From Achromobacter xylosoxidans (GTDB lineage Bacteria > Pseudomonadota > Gammaproteobacteria > Burkholderiales > Burkholderiaceae_B), in contig NZ_LN831029.1 of NCBI RefSeq assembly GCF_001457475.1, forward strand, positions 4,092,001 to 4,156,000: a stretch of DNA of 64,000 nucleotides, given 5' to 3'. Shown piece after piece: positions 18,665-28,711 of this stretch; positions within the stretch are counted from its first letter, which is position 1; each line of letters begins with the position of its first letter. The notes under the pieces were generated by a model. That model searched no databases. It saw only the letters and a list, made by a program, of their open reading frames with translations, and was not told the DNA's origin. A program made the translations under genes and the position numbers.

Positions 18665-20510
18665 GCTGGCGCCTCCTCGGCGTAGAGCCGTTCTATCTCG
18701 TCCGCGTAGCTGCGGTAAATGCTGGCGCGGCGCACCTTCATGGTCGCGGTCACCTCGCCATCGTCATGGTCCAGCTCTTTGGTCAGCAGATGGAAACGCT
18801 TGATCTGCGCCACCGGCGCCAGTCCCGCGTTGGCGCGCGCCACCTCGCCGGCCACCAATTCGCGCACCTCGGCGCACTCGGCCAACGAGCGGAAATGGGT
18901 GAAGGCGATGCGGCGCGATTCGGCCCACTTGCCCACGGTCTCGAACTCCAGCTGGATCAGCGCCGCCACATAGCGCCGGCCGTCCGCCACGATCACGCAT
19001 TCCTTCACATAGGGGCTGCTCTTGACCGCGTTCTCGATCTCCGACGGCGTCAGGTTCTTGCCGCCGGCGGTGATCATGATGTCCTTCAAGCGGTCCACGA
19101 TGCGCAACTGGCCCTGGCGTACCTCGGCCACGTCGCCGGTATGCAGCCAGCCGTCGCGCACGGTCTGGGCGGTGGCGGTTTCGTTCTTGTAATAGCCGGC
19201 GAACACCATCTCGCCGCGCACCTGCAATTCGCCCTGCTCGCCCAGGCGCCAATCCACGCCCAGGATAGGCTCGCCCACCGTGCCCGCCTGCACGCGGTCC
19301 GGATGCTGGCCGAAGATCATCCCGGTGGACTCGGTCAGGCCGTATACCTCCACCAGCGGCACGCCGAGATTGCGGAAGTAGCGCACCACCTCGGGCGCGA
19401 TCGGCGCCGCCCCGGTCATCGCCACCCGTACCCGCCGCAGGCCGATGAAATTCTGCAAGGCGCGCAACACCAGCCAGTACCACAGCGCATAGGTCATCCG
19501 CTCGCGCATGCCGCGCTGGCGCGCCGACTTGTGCGCGAACGGCGCGCACGCGGCCAACGCGCGCCGGTACAGCCATTGCTGCAATCGCCCCGCTTCCTGC
19601 ATCTTGATCGAGATGGACGCGTGCAGCTTTTCCCAGATGCGCGGCACGCCCAGGAACACGGTCGGCGCCACTTCGCGCAAATCCTCCTGCACCGTGCGGA
19701 TCGACTCGCCGAAATTGACCTGCGCGCCCAGGTAGATCGGCACGAAGGTCGACAACATCTGCTCGGCCACGTGGCACAGCGGCAGGTACGACAGATGCAC
19801 GCTGCGCGCGTCCATGCCCAGCCGCTCGGCAATGCCGGGCGCCACGCCGCGCATGTTGCGGTAGCTGAGCATCGCGCCCTTGGGCTTGCCGGTCGAACCC
19901 GAGGTGTAGATCATCAGGCCCAGGTCGTCCAGCCCCTGCGTGTCCAGCACTTCGTTCAACGCCTGCAACCCTTCCGCCTCCTGCCGCTGGCCGTCGGCCT
20001 CCAGCTCGGCGAAGGCGACGATGCGGGCGCGTTCGGCCGGCGCGTAGGAACGCAGGCCCTTGGTCTCCATCACCACGATGCGCCGCAGCAGCGGCAGCCG
20101 GTGCGCCACCTGCAGCACCTTGTCGGTCTGCTCCTGGTCCTCGCACACCACCAGTTCGACGTCGGCATGCTCCAGCACATAGCCCATTTCCTCGGCCGGG
20201 CTGGTGGCGTATACCCCTACCGCCACGCCCCCGACGGCGCCCGCGCCCAGCTGCGTCAACAGCCATTCCAGCCGGTTCTCGGCAACGATGGCCACGCGCC
20301 CGCCGCGCGACAGGCCGGCCGCCCGCAAGCCCAGCCCGACACGGCAGGCGCGGCACCAGTACTCCGCCCAAGACACCGGCCGCCAGATGCCGAAATCCTT
20401 CTGCCGCACCGCGACGGCGTCCGGCTGCCGGCGCGCCTGCTCGCGCAGCATCTGCGGCAGCGTCAGCGCCGGCCAGGCCCCAGGCGCGCGGGCGGATTCG
20501 AGCGGCCCGT

Positions 20511-20514
<4 letters not shown>
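18661..20514 (-). CDS. AMP-forming long-chain-type acyl-CoA synthetase (FadD15-like)
   Basis: 617 residues. It activates a carboxylic acid to its CoA thioester via an acyl-adenylate. The P-loop-like motif is [15 protein letters not shown]. The A5 motif is [10 protein letters not shown], and the A7-A8 region is [38 protein letters not shown]. The architecture matches long-chain acyl-CoA ligases of the FadD15/AAE type that are often embedded in liv-type ABC operons. The exact acid is not predictable. Four-base overlaps with livF-like and thiolase genes show tight coupling. Confidence 0.92.
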
Positions 20515-21338
<824 letters not shown>

Positions 21339-21345
21339 GGGCGCC

Positions 21346-22527
21346 TCACTGCAGCACGATCCAGTCGGAAGCCGGCACCATCTGCTTCTGCTTGGTATCG
21401 GCGCGATAGATACGGCCCACCGGAATCGAATTGCCCTTGATGCTGATCGGCACGCCGATCAGCCCGCCGGTGTCGAAGTCCTTGATGCCCTCCAGCGCCG
21501 CCTTCATGTTGGCGCTGGTCAGCTCCTTGCCCGCCTCCAGCGTGCGCTTGGCCACCTCGGTGAACAGCATCGCCGCAAGGAAGCCCTGCATGTAGCCGGT
21601 GCTCTGGTATTGCGGCCGCATCTCGCGGATCTTCTTGAGCATCGGCGCGTCCGCCGTCTCGTCGTAGTAATAGCGGTACGGCATCACGCCCATGAAGCCC
21701 TCGGCGTCCTCGCCCATCTGCATCACGGTGGAGTTGTCCATGGTCCAGAACGTGCCCATGTAGCGCGTCTTCAACCCCATGCGCTTGCCCTGCCCGACGA
21801 ACTCGGGAATCGGCGCCAGCACGTAGCCGTGGAAAATGGTGAAGTCCGGATCGGCGCGGCGCAGCTTGATGACCTCGGTCGACACGTCGACGCTGCCCGG
21901 CGGCGTCATGATCTCGGTGGCCACCGTCAGCCCCAGCTTCTGCGCCACCGCGCGCGAACTGGCGATCGGGTCGCGGCCGAACTCGGTATCCGAATACACG
22001 AACGCCACCTTGGCGCCCGGCTTTTCCTTGGCGATGTAGCGCAACAGAATGCCGAACATCTCCGTGTAGTCCGGCCCCAGCATGAACTGCGCCGGATACT
22101 TGGCCGGGTCGTTCAGCTCGGTGGCGAACGACGCGCCCGTCATGAGGATGTTGCCCGAACGGTTGAGCTCGGCATTGATGGTCTTGGAAAACCCGGTCGA
22201 ATCACCGTAGTAGAAATTGACCTTGTTCTGGCTGGTGATCTTCTTGAAGGCCGCCACCGACGCGTCCACCTTGTAGGCGGTGTCCTCCGGCACGTAGCGC
22301 AGCTTGCGGCCCTTGACGCCGCCCTGGTCATTGACGATCTTGACGTAGTCGGTGATGCCGGCATGGATGCCCTGCCCGGCGAACGCGAACACGCCGCTCA
22401 GCGGGATCGAACCGCCCAGCACCAGGTCCTCCTCGGCCTGGGCCGCCGGCGCCGCGGCCAGCGCCAATGCCACGCCCAAGGGGGCCAGCAACTTCGATAA
22501 ACCGCTGCCTATCCGGATGCGCTTCAT
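21346..22527 (-). CDS. Periplasmic substrate-binding protein, branched-chain-type (PBP type I)
   Basis: 393 residues with a signal peptide of about 31 residues (basic MKRIRIGSG, hydrophobic core, AAPAAQA cleavage site). The mature protein has the LivK-like fold, beginning LVLGGSIPLSGVFAFAGQG. The start at 22527 follows a 41-base gap after the LivM-type permease. It should deliver the ligand to the LivHM permeases; given the neighbouring ligase and thiolase, an organic or fatty acid is more likely than an amino acid. Confidence 0.92.
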   Translation of the reverse strand: MKRIRIGSGLSKLLAPLGVALALAAAPAAQAEEDLVLGGSIPLSGVFAFAGQGIHAGITDYVKIVNDQGGVKGRKLRYVPEDTAYKVDASVAAFKKITSQNKVNFYYGDSTGFSKTINAELNRSGNILMTGASFATELNDPAKYPAQFMLGPDYTEMFGILLRYIAKEKPGAKVAFVYSDTEFGRDPIASSRAVAQKLGLTVATEIMTPPGSVDVSTEVIKLRRADPDFTIFHGYVLAPIPEFVGQGKRMGLKTRYMGTFWTMDNSTVMQMGEDAEGFMGVMPYRYYYDETADAPMLKKIREMRPQYQSTGYMQGFLAAMLFTEVAKRTLEAGKELTSANMKAALEGIKDFDTGGLIGVPISIKGNSIPVGRIYRADTKQKQMVPASDWIVLQ

Positions 22528-22568
22528 GGTTTCGTCTCCTGGTTCTCTTGGGAATACGCGGCCGCCGT

Positions 22569-23606
22569 CTAGGTGCGGAATGGCCACAGATGGAAGTAGC
22601 GGCGCACGCGGCGCCAGATTTCCGCGAGCCCGTGCGGCTCGAAGATCAGAAAGCCCACGATCAGCAGGCCGAACACAATCGTGCGCACCGGCGATATCAG
22701 CCGCAGGGCATCGCCCCCCACCGGCAGCCAGCCCACCACCAGCTTGAGCAGTTCGGGCACCATGGTCATGAACACGGCGCCCAGGATGGAACCCAGGATC
22801 GACCCCATGCCGCCCACGATGATCGCGGCCAAGAAGAAGATCGACATGATCAGCGGGAAACTCTCCGGCGTGACCACGCGGAAGAAATACGCCCACAACC
22901 CGCCCGCTACGCCCGCGTAGAACGACGACAGCCCGAACGACAGCAGCTTGTAGCGCAGCAGGTGGATGCCCAGCACCTCGGCGGAAATGTCGCGGTCGCG
23001 GATCGCGATGAACGCGCGGCCGATGCGCGTGCGGAACAGGTTGGCCGCGCCCAGCACCATCAGCGCCGTCAACGGCACGATCAGCCAATAGATCTTGAAC
23101 GACGTGTCCAGATCGATCCCCAGCAGCCGCGCCGGCGGCACCTGCAAGCCGCCGGTCCCGCCCGTGAAGGCCCAATTCGCGAACACGAAGTGCGCGATGA
23201 ACGAAGCCGCGATGGTCGAGATCGCCAGGTACAGCCCCTTGACCCGCAGTGAAGGGATGCCCACCAGCAGCCCGCCCAGCATCGCCACCACGCCGGCCCC
23301 CAGCAGGTTCAGCAGCACCGGCGTGCCCAGCCGCAGTTCCATCACCGCCACCGTATAGGCGCCCAGCCCCATGAACGCCGCCTGCCCCAGGCTCACCAGC
23401 CCGGTGTATCCCGTCAGGATGTTCAGCCCCGTGGCGCTGGCCACGTTGATCGCCACCAGGCACGCCAGGTACAGCCAGTAGGCGTCGGCCACGAACGGGA
23501 ACAGCGCCAGCGACGCCGCCAGCAGCGCCAGCCACAGCCGCTGGGTTGCCGTATCGAACAGCGCCTCGTCGGCCCGGTAGGTCTCTTTCGCGGTCGCGAT
23601 GCGCAT
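22569..23606 (-). CDS. Branched-chain-type ABC permease (LivM-like)
   Basis: 345 residues with about ten hydrophobic segments and the LivM family core GLNILTGYTGLVSLGQAAFMGLGAYT. The cytoplasmic coupling loop IGRAFIAIRDRDISAEVLGI contacts the ATPases. It starts at 23606, two bases after the stop of the LivH-type gene. The N-terminus is extended by about 25 polar residues before the first helix. Confidence 0.92.
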   Translation of the reverse strand: MRIATAKETYRADEALFDTATQRLWLALLAASLALFPFVADAYWLYLACLVAINVASATGLNILTGYTGLVSLGQAAFMGLGAYTVAVMELRLGTPVLLNLLGAGVVAMLGGLLVGIPSLRVKGLYLAISTIAASFIAHFVFANWAFTGGTGGLQVPPARLLGIDLDTSFKIYWLIVPLTALMVLGAANLFRTRIGRAFIAIRDRDISAEVLGIHLLRYKLLSFGLSSFYAGVAGGLWAYFFRVVTPESFPLIMSIFFLAAIIVGGMGSILGSILGAVFMTMVPELLKLVVGWLPVGGDALRLISPVRTIVFGLLIVGFLIFEPHGLAEIWRRVRRYFHLWPFRT

Positions 23607-23608
23607 GG

Positions 23609-24487
23609 CTACAGCCTCTCGATTTCGCGCGTGCCGAACAGCCCATAGGGCCGCATCATCAGCACCGCCACCAGCACCACGAAGGTCGCCAGCAGTTTGT
23701 ATTCGCCGCCCAGGTAGGCGCCGGCCCAGGCCTCCAGCAGCCCGATGAAAATGCCTCCCACCAGGGCCCCCGCCACGCTGTCCAGCCCGCCCACGATCAC
23801 CACCACCAGCACCGACAGGCCGAACACGCCCATCGACGATGAGATCCCCCCGATCGCCCCCACGATCACCCCCGATACCGCCGCGATCGCGCCCGCCGCC
23901 GCCCACGACAGCGAGAACACCCGCGGCACGTTGATGCCCATCGCGTAGGCCGCTCCCTGGTCCGAGGCGGTGGCGCGCAGGGCCACCCCGCCGCGCCAGT
24001 AGCGAAACACCGCCAGCACCAGCAGCACCAGCGCCAGCGCCACCCAGAAGCCATAGAACACCTTGGGCGCGACAAACGCCTCGCCCACCATCACCGGCGC
24101 GCGCGGCATGAACTCCGGCAGGCGGCGCTGGTCCGCGGTCCAGATCAGTTCCACCACGCCCACCAGGATCGACGCCAGTCCCACGGTGATCATGAACACC
24201 GAGATCGGCGACTCGCCCAGCATCGGCCGGATCGTCACCCGCTCCACCAGCGCGCCCAGCACGGCAGACAACGCCACCGCCCCGGCGATCGCCGCCCACA
24301 CCGGCCAGGCCATGCCGGCGGCAAACGCATAGAACACGTAGGCGCCCATCATCAGGAATTCGCCGATGGCGATGTTCACCACCCGCGTCGCCTTGTAGAC
24401 GATCACGAACGCCAGCGCCGCCAGCGCGTACAGGCCGCCGCTGCCCAGCCCGGCCAGCGTCACCTCCAGGAAGAACAGGCCGTCCAT
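23609..24487 (-). CDS. Branched-chain-type ABC permease (LivH-like)
   Basis: 292 residues with eight or so helices. The family motif LAGLGSGGLYALAALAFVIVYKATRVVNIAIGEFLMMGAY is at the N-terminus, and a coupling loop of the ALRATASDQGAAYAMGI type is central. The start shares one base with the stop of the LivG-type ATPase (TGATG on the minus strand). Confidence 0.93.
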   Translation of the reverse strand: MDGLFFLEVTLAGLGSGGLYALAALAFVIVYKATRVVNIAIGEFLMMGAYVFYAFAAGMAWPVWAAIAGAVALSAVLGALVERVTIRPMLGESPISVFMITVGLASILVGVVELIWTADQRRLPEFMPRAPVMVGEAFVAPKVFYGFWVALALVLLVLAVFRYWRGGVALRATASDQGAAYAMGINVPRVFSLSWAAAGAIAAVSGVIVGAIGGISSSMGVFGLSVLVVVIVGGLDSVAGALVGGIFIGLLEAWAGAYLGGEYKLLATFVVLVAVLMMRPYGLFGTREIERL

Positions 24488-25308
24488 CAGGCCGCCTCGC
24501 GCAGCCGCCGGCGCAGGTCGCCGACGTCACCCGCGCCCAGATAGGCCTTGATGACCTCGGGATCGGCCTGCACCGCCGCCGGCGTGCCATCGGCGATCAC
24601 CTGGCCAAAGTTCAGCACCACCACATGGTCCGACAGGTCCATCACCATGCCCATGTCGTGCTCCACCATCAGCACCGTCACGCCCCACTCGGCGCGCGCA
24701 TCGAGGATGAAGCGCGCCATGTCGTCGGTCTCCTCGCGGTTCATGCCCGCCACCGGCTCGTCCAGCAACAGCACCTTGGGCTGCATCGCCAGCGCCCGCG
24801 CCAGCTCCACCCGCTTGCGCAGCCCGTACGACAGCGCCGCCACCGGCGCATGGCGGATGTGGTCGATCTCCAGGAAGTCGATGATGCGTTCTTCGATATC
24901 GGCGCGCAGCGCCATCTCTTCGCGCCGCGCCCGGCCCAGGTACAGCAGCGCATCGAGCACATTGGTGCGCAGGTGGGCGTGGCGCCCCAGCTTGATGTTG
25001 TCCAGCACCGTCATGCCGCGGAACAGCGCGATGTTCTGGAAGCTACGCGCCAGCCCCAGGCGGGCGCGCTCGGGCGCCGCCACGCGCGTGATGTCGCGGC
25101 CCAGGAAGCGGATGGTGCCCGCCGCCGGCCGATAGAAACCCGAGATGGTGTTGAACAGCGAGGTCTTGCCCGCGCCATTGGGGCCGATGACCGTGGTGAT
25201 GGATCCGGGCGCGACACGAAAGCCCACGCCCGTGAGCGCCTTGACCCCGCCGAACGCCAACGTGACCCCATCCACCTCCAGCAAGGGAGGGCTGTCGGAT
25301 TGATCCAC
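24487..25308 (-). CDS. Branched-chain-type ABC transporter ATPase (LivG-like), first gene of operon
   Basis: 273 residues: Walker A IGPNGAGKTSLFN, signature SYGLRKRVELARAL, Walker B VLLLDEPVAGMN and MVEHDMGMVMDLSDHV. It is the promoter-proximal gene of an eight-gene operon: LivG, LivH, LivM, binding protein, LivF, acyl-CoA ligase, thiolase, TetR. The signature SYG..KRVE rather than LSGGQ is normal for LivG proteins. Confidence 0.93.
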   Translation of the reverse strand: MDQSDSPPLLEVDGVTLAFGGVKALTGVGFRVAPGSITTVIGPNGAGKTSLFNTISGFYRPAAGTIRFLGRDITRVAAPERARLGLARSFQNIALFRGMTVLDNIKLGRHAHLRTNVLDALLYLGRARREEMALRADIEERIIDFLEIDHIRHAPVAALSYGLRKRVELARALAMQPKVLLLDEPVAGMNREETDDMARFILDARAEWGVTVLMVEHDMGMVMDLSDHVVVLNFGQVIADGTPAAVQADPEVIKAYLGAGDVGDLRRRLREAA

Positions 25309-25541
25309 CTTTGTCTCCTCGCCTTGGTCGCGAAGCTGTTTTTCTATTGGCGGTGAATCAGCGGAGCCCCGAGGCAGGCGATGCGGCGAACCTGTCTTTA
25401 CCTACGCTGTACAGCGCCGGAAAATCGTTCTATGCGTTACGCTTGTGTGGCGGACGGCAACCGAGCAAGCGCTTGGTTCCGACCATAGCATCGTGGTTTT
25501 TGGATCGAAAGTTGGTATTTACCCGATAACGGAGACAAGCC
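25309..25541. promoter_or_regulatory. Divergent promoter region of the acid-degradation cluster
   Basis: A 233-base gap between the divergent LivG operon and the enoyl-CoA hydratase. It must carry promoters for both. A 10-bp palindrome CAAGCGCTTG at 25466-25475 is a possible core of the TetR operator, but it is short and unsupported by a second copy, so this is tentative. Confidence 0.4.
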
Positions 25542-26345
25542 ATGAACCCACCCCTTCCGGTCTTTCCAACCCTGCTGCTGGAAACCGGCGACGGCATCGC
25601 CACGCTGACGCTGAACCAGCCCGCCACGCTCAACGCCATCGACGTCGCCATGGCGCTCGACCTGCAACGCGCCGCCCAATGGCTCGATACGCGCGCCGAC
25701 ATCCGCGTCGTGCTGCTGCGCGGGGCGGGCAAAGCCTTCTGCGCCGGCGGCGACATCACGCTGTTCGAAGGCGACGTCAACGCGGTGCGCGCGAAACTGC
25801 TCGCCCTGTTCACCCCGCTCAACGATTTCGTCGCGCACGTCGCGCGCATGGACAAGCTGTGGCTGGCGCAGATACACGGCGTCGCGGCCGGCGCCGGCCT
25901 GTCGCTGGCGCTGGCCTGCGACCTCGCCATCGCCGAGGCCGACACGCGCTTCATGACGGCCTACCTGAAACTCGGCGCCACGCCCGATGCCGGCATGACG
26001 CATGGCCTGAACCGCCTGCTCGGCCCGCGCCGCGCGCTCGACCTGCTGCTGCGCCCCGACGCCTTCAGCGCCGCCGATGCGCACGCCTGGGGACTCGTCA
26101 ACCGCATCGCCGACGCCGGCCAGCTCGCGCCGCAAGCGCAGGCCTACGCGCAACAGCTGGCCAGCCACGCGCCGCACGGTATCGCCGGCGCCAAGCGCCT
26201 GCTGCGCAACGCCGCCCATGCCACGCTGGAAACGCAGTTGGCCGAAGAAACCGCCTGCTTCCTGGAAACCGCGCGGCGCGAGGATTTCACCGAAGGCGTG
26301 CGCGCCTTCCGCGAAAAACGCGCGCCGCGCTTCCAGGGCCGGTAA
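25542..26345 (+). CDS. Enoyl-CoA hydratase/isomerase family protein
   Basis: 267-residue crotonase-fold protein. The oxyanion-hole segments are [13 protein letters not shown] (about 65-77) and [20 protein letters not shown] (about 109-128). The position of the catalytic glutamate of classical hydratases is occupied in a [19 protein letters not shown] segment; aspartate there is common in isomerase-type and carboxylating relatives, so the exact reaction is open. It is divergent from the liv/ligase/thiolase operon and plausibly supplies its hydration or isomerisation step. Confidence 0.9.
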   Translation: MNPPLPVFPTLLLETGDGIATLTLNQPATLNAIDVAMALDLQRAAQWLDTRADIRVVLLRGAGKAFCAGGDITLFEGDVNAVRAKLLALFTPLNDFVAHVARMDKLWLAQIHGVAAGAGLSLALACDLAIAEADTRFMTAYLKLGATPDAGMTHGLNRLLGPRRALDLLLRPDAFSAADAHAWGLVNRIADAGQLAPQAQAYAQQLASHAPHGIAGAKRLLRNAAHATLETQLAEETACFLETARREDFTEGVRAFREKRAPRFQGR

Positions 26346-26360
26346 AGCGCGGCGCCCGCG

Positions 26361-28481
26361 TCAGAACTTGTAGGTGACGCTGGCAATCGCGCTGCGGCGC
26401 GCTCCGTACCAGCAATCGCCGCGCGACAGGCAGGTGGCCAGGTAGGTCTTGTCCGTCAGGTTGTTGACGTTCAAGGCATAGCGCCAGTGGCTGGTTTCAT
26501 ACGCCATCATGGCGTCGACCAGCCACACCGGCGACAGCTTGGGCCCATCGCCATCGCGGAACGAGGACATCCAGCGCGTGCCCGCGCCCACCGTGAAGCG
26601 CCCGTCCAGGTTGTCGAGCGCGAAGCGGTACCGGCCCCACGCCGCGGCCTGGTGGCGCGGAATGCCTTCCAGCTGCGGATCGAGGTCGATGTAGTTGTAG
26701 TGCGCGATCACGTCGAACGACGACGTCAACTGGCCGCGCCATTCCAGCTCCAGGCCGCGGGTGCGCGTCTTGCCCGTCTGCACGTTGTTCAGCGCCGCCG
26801 TCGGATCCGGCACCAGGCGGTTCTTCTCCCGCAGGTCATACACCGACGCCGTGGCCAGGTGGCTGCCATCCTGCGACTGGTATTTCACGCCCGCTTCCCA
26901 TTGCTTGCCACGCAGCGGCTTGTATAGCTCGGGCACCGCGCCATCGGGCGTCTTGCGCGTGGTGCTGGCCACCGGCGTGAACGATTCGCTGTAGCTGATG
27001 TAGGGCGACCAGCCGTTGCTGGCCGCGTACATCAACCCGAAACGCTTGGTGGTGGCCTGGGCCTTGTCCGCGTCGCCGCCCTCGAGCTGGCTGCGGGCGC
27101 GGTCGTGGCGCACGCCCGCCGTCACGATCCAGTTCTGGCCGATCTTCATCTGGTCCTGCAGATAGATGCCGGTCTGGCGCTGGTTGAACTGCGGCTCGCC
27201 GGTAAGCTCGGGAATGTAGCCATTGCCGTATACGGGCGAGTAGGCATCGATCGTGTCCATGCCGCTGCCGCTCTCGCGGTCGCGGCGATAGCGCGACCAG
27301 TCCAGGCCCAGCAGCAGCTTGTGCGTCACCATGCCGGTGCCGACCTCGCCCGTCAGGTGCTGGTCCAGCGTATCCATGCGGACCTTGGTGATGGTGTCGT
27401 CGGCGTAGCGGCCGATGATGCGCTGGTTGATCGGATCCGCGGCCCAGCCGCCCGGTACGCTGAACGAATCCGCATAGTGCGTGAAATACGTCACCTTGTT
27501 GTTCGCGTGGCGAAAGCCCTGGCTGAACGCCCATTTGTCGTTGAACTTGTGCTCGAACAACCAGCCGAAGCTGCGGCGCTCGGAATCGTAGCGATCGTGA
27601 TCCGGCTCGCCGATGAAGCGATAGGTCGGAATCATGCCGTTCGGATTGGGCGTGCGCATCCCCGACCACGGCATGAACTGCGCGGTCGAGCCCGACTTGT
27701 CCTTCTGGTACAGCGCCTGCAAGGTCAGTGTCGTCGCCGCGCTCGGCCGCCACGTCAGCGACGGCGCCACCAACGTGCGGTCGTCCGGCACATGGTGCAC
27801 CTGGGTATCGGCGTCGCGCTGCAGCGCCACCAGGCGGTACAGCCACTGGCCATCTTCGGTTATGGGCCCCGTCAGGTCCATCTGCGCCTGCTTGCGCCCG
27901 TGGTTGCCCAGCTGCACGCCCACTTCGCGCTGCGCCTCGGCCAACGGACGCTTGCTCACCATGTTGATGAGGCCGCCCGTGCTGCCCTGGCCGTAAGTCA
28001 TGGCCGCCGGCCCGCGCAGCACCTCGATGCGCTCCAGCATGTATGGATCGGGACGGGTCGTGCTGGTGTAGTAGTCGAACGCCTGGCGCATGCCGTCCAG
28101 GTAGACGTCCACATCGGTCCCGCGCACGCGCACGCTGTCGCTGCGCGAATCCAGGCCGTAGGCGTCGGACCGCACGCCCGCCGCATAACCCAGTGCCTCC
28201 TGCAGGCTGGTGGCGCCCTGGTCCACGATCTGGTCGCGCGGCACCACGGTGATCGATTGCGCCGTTTCGTTCAGCGGCGTATCCGTCTTGGTGGCCGTGG
28301 CCGACCGGGTGGCGGCATAGCCCAGCACCGGGCCGGTCGCCGTCTCCTCCGCGCTGGCCTCCACCCTGACGGACGGCAAGGTCGTCGGCTCGGTGGGCGC
28401 CGACTGCGCGACCAGCGCGGCCGGCAGCAGGCTCAACGCCGCCGCCAGGCTGGCGCGGCGGGACATGACAGGATCAAACAT
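26361..28481 (-). CDS. TonB-dependent siderophore receptor
   Basis: Outer-membrane gated barrel of up to 706 residues; ATG 28466 is an alternative start five codons in, and gives a cleaner signal peptide (MSRRASLAAALSLLPAALVAQSA). A TonB-box-like LPSVRVEA follows. The plug domain contains NETAQSITVVPRDQIVDQG and LERIEVLRGPAAMTYGQGSTGGLINMVSKRP, which is the ferric-hydroxamate/siderophore receptor pattern (FhuA/FoxA/FauA class). The protein ends in an aromatic residue (TYKF), as needed for barrel assembly. A Fur-like box upstream supports iron control. No siderophore synthesis genes are adjacent, so it may take up a foreign siderophore. Confidence 0.93.
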   Translation of the reverse strand: MFDPVMSRRASLAAALSLLPAALVAQSAPTEPTTLPSVRVEASAEETATGPVLGYAATRSATATKTDTPLNETAQSITVVPRDQIVDQGATSLQEALGYAAGVRSDAYGLDSRSDSVRVRGTDVDVYLDGMRQAFDYYTSTTRPDPYMLERIEVLRGPAAMTYGQGSTGGLINMVSKRPLAEAQREVGVQLGNHGRKQAQMDLTGPITEDGQWLYRLVALQRDADTQVHHVPDDRTLVAPSLTWRPSAATTLTLQALYQKDKSGSTAQFMPWSGMRTPNPNGMIPTYRFIGEPDHDRYDSERRSFGWLFEHKFNDKWAFSQGFRHANNKVTYFTHYADSFSVPGGWAADPINQRIIGRYADDTITKVRMDTLDQHLTGEVGTGMVTHKLLLGLDWSRYRRDRESGSGMDTIDAYSPVYGNGYIPELTGEPQFNQRQTGIYLQDQMKIGQNWIVTAGVRHDRARSQLEGGDADKAQATTKRFGLMYAASNGWSPYISYSESFTPVASTTRKTPDGAVPELYKPLRGKQWEAGVKYQSQDGSHLATASVYDLREKNRLVPDPTAALNNVQTGKTRTRGLELEWRGQLTSSFDVIAHYNYIDLDPQLEGIPRHQAAAWGRYRFALDNLDGRFTVGAGTRWMSSFRDGDGPKLSPVWLVDAMMAYETSHWRYALNVNNLTDKTYLATCLSRGDCWYGARRSAIASVTYKF

Positions 28482-28519
28482 CGACGTGGCTCCCCTTGAT
28501 GGATTTTCGAGAGCCAGAT

Positions 28520-28538
28520 GTTAATGTTTCTCGTTATT
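28520..28538 (-). promoter_or_regulatory. Fur-box-like operator before the TonB receptor
   Basis: On the minus strand the 19 bases read AATAACGAGAAACATTAAC, which match the GATAATGATAATCATTATC consensus at 14 of 19 positions by direct comparison. It lies about 40 bases upstream of the receptor start, in the right place to block transcription when iron is plentiful. Confidence 0.6.
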
Positions 28539-28627
28539 GAAATGGTTCCTTTTCCCTACAAAAGGAAAGTCTTCCCCTGTTTGCAACAGGGCCGGCGTGG
28601 CTTGCGCGCGACAAGCCACCCGGCCCC

Positions 28628-28666
28628 AAAAAAAGAAAACCCTCATCGAGGCCCCGCCGGCCCTCG
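28628..28666 (-). terminator. Probable terminator after the methylglyoxal synthase gene
   Basis: CGAGG/CCTCG arms at 28647-28666 with a GC-rich interior containing one mismatch, followed on the minus strand by TTTTC and then seven T residues. It lies about 45 bases after the stop of the leftward gene. Confidence 0.4.
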
Positions 28667-28711
28667 TCGGCTCAGCCCTTGCCCCCTGCCCCCGCTCGGC
28701 TTCCCGCCAAT

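Noticed and set aside
21346..23646. A single 766-residue frame joining the binding protein to the permease region
   Set aside because: The binding protein begins at 22527 with a clear signal peptide. The upstream part of the frame is a shadow of the LivM gene.
25466..25475. CAAGCGCTTG as the confirmed TetR operator of the acid-degradation cluster
   Set aside because: A 10-bp palindrome is too short and there is no second copy; listed only as tentative.
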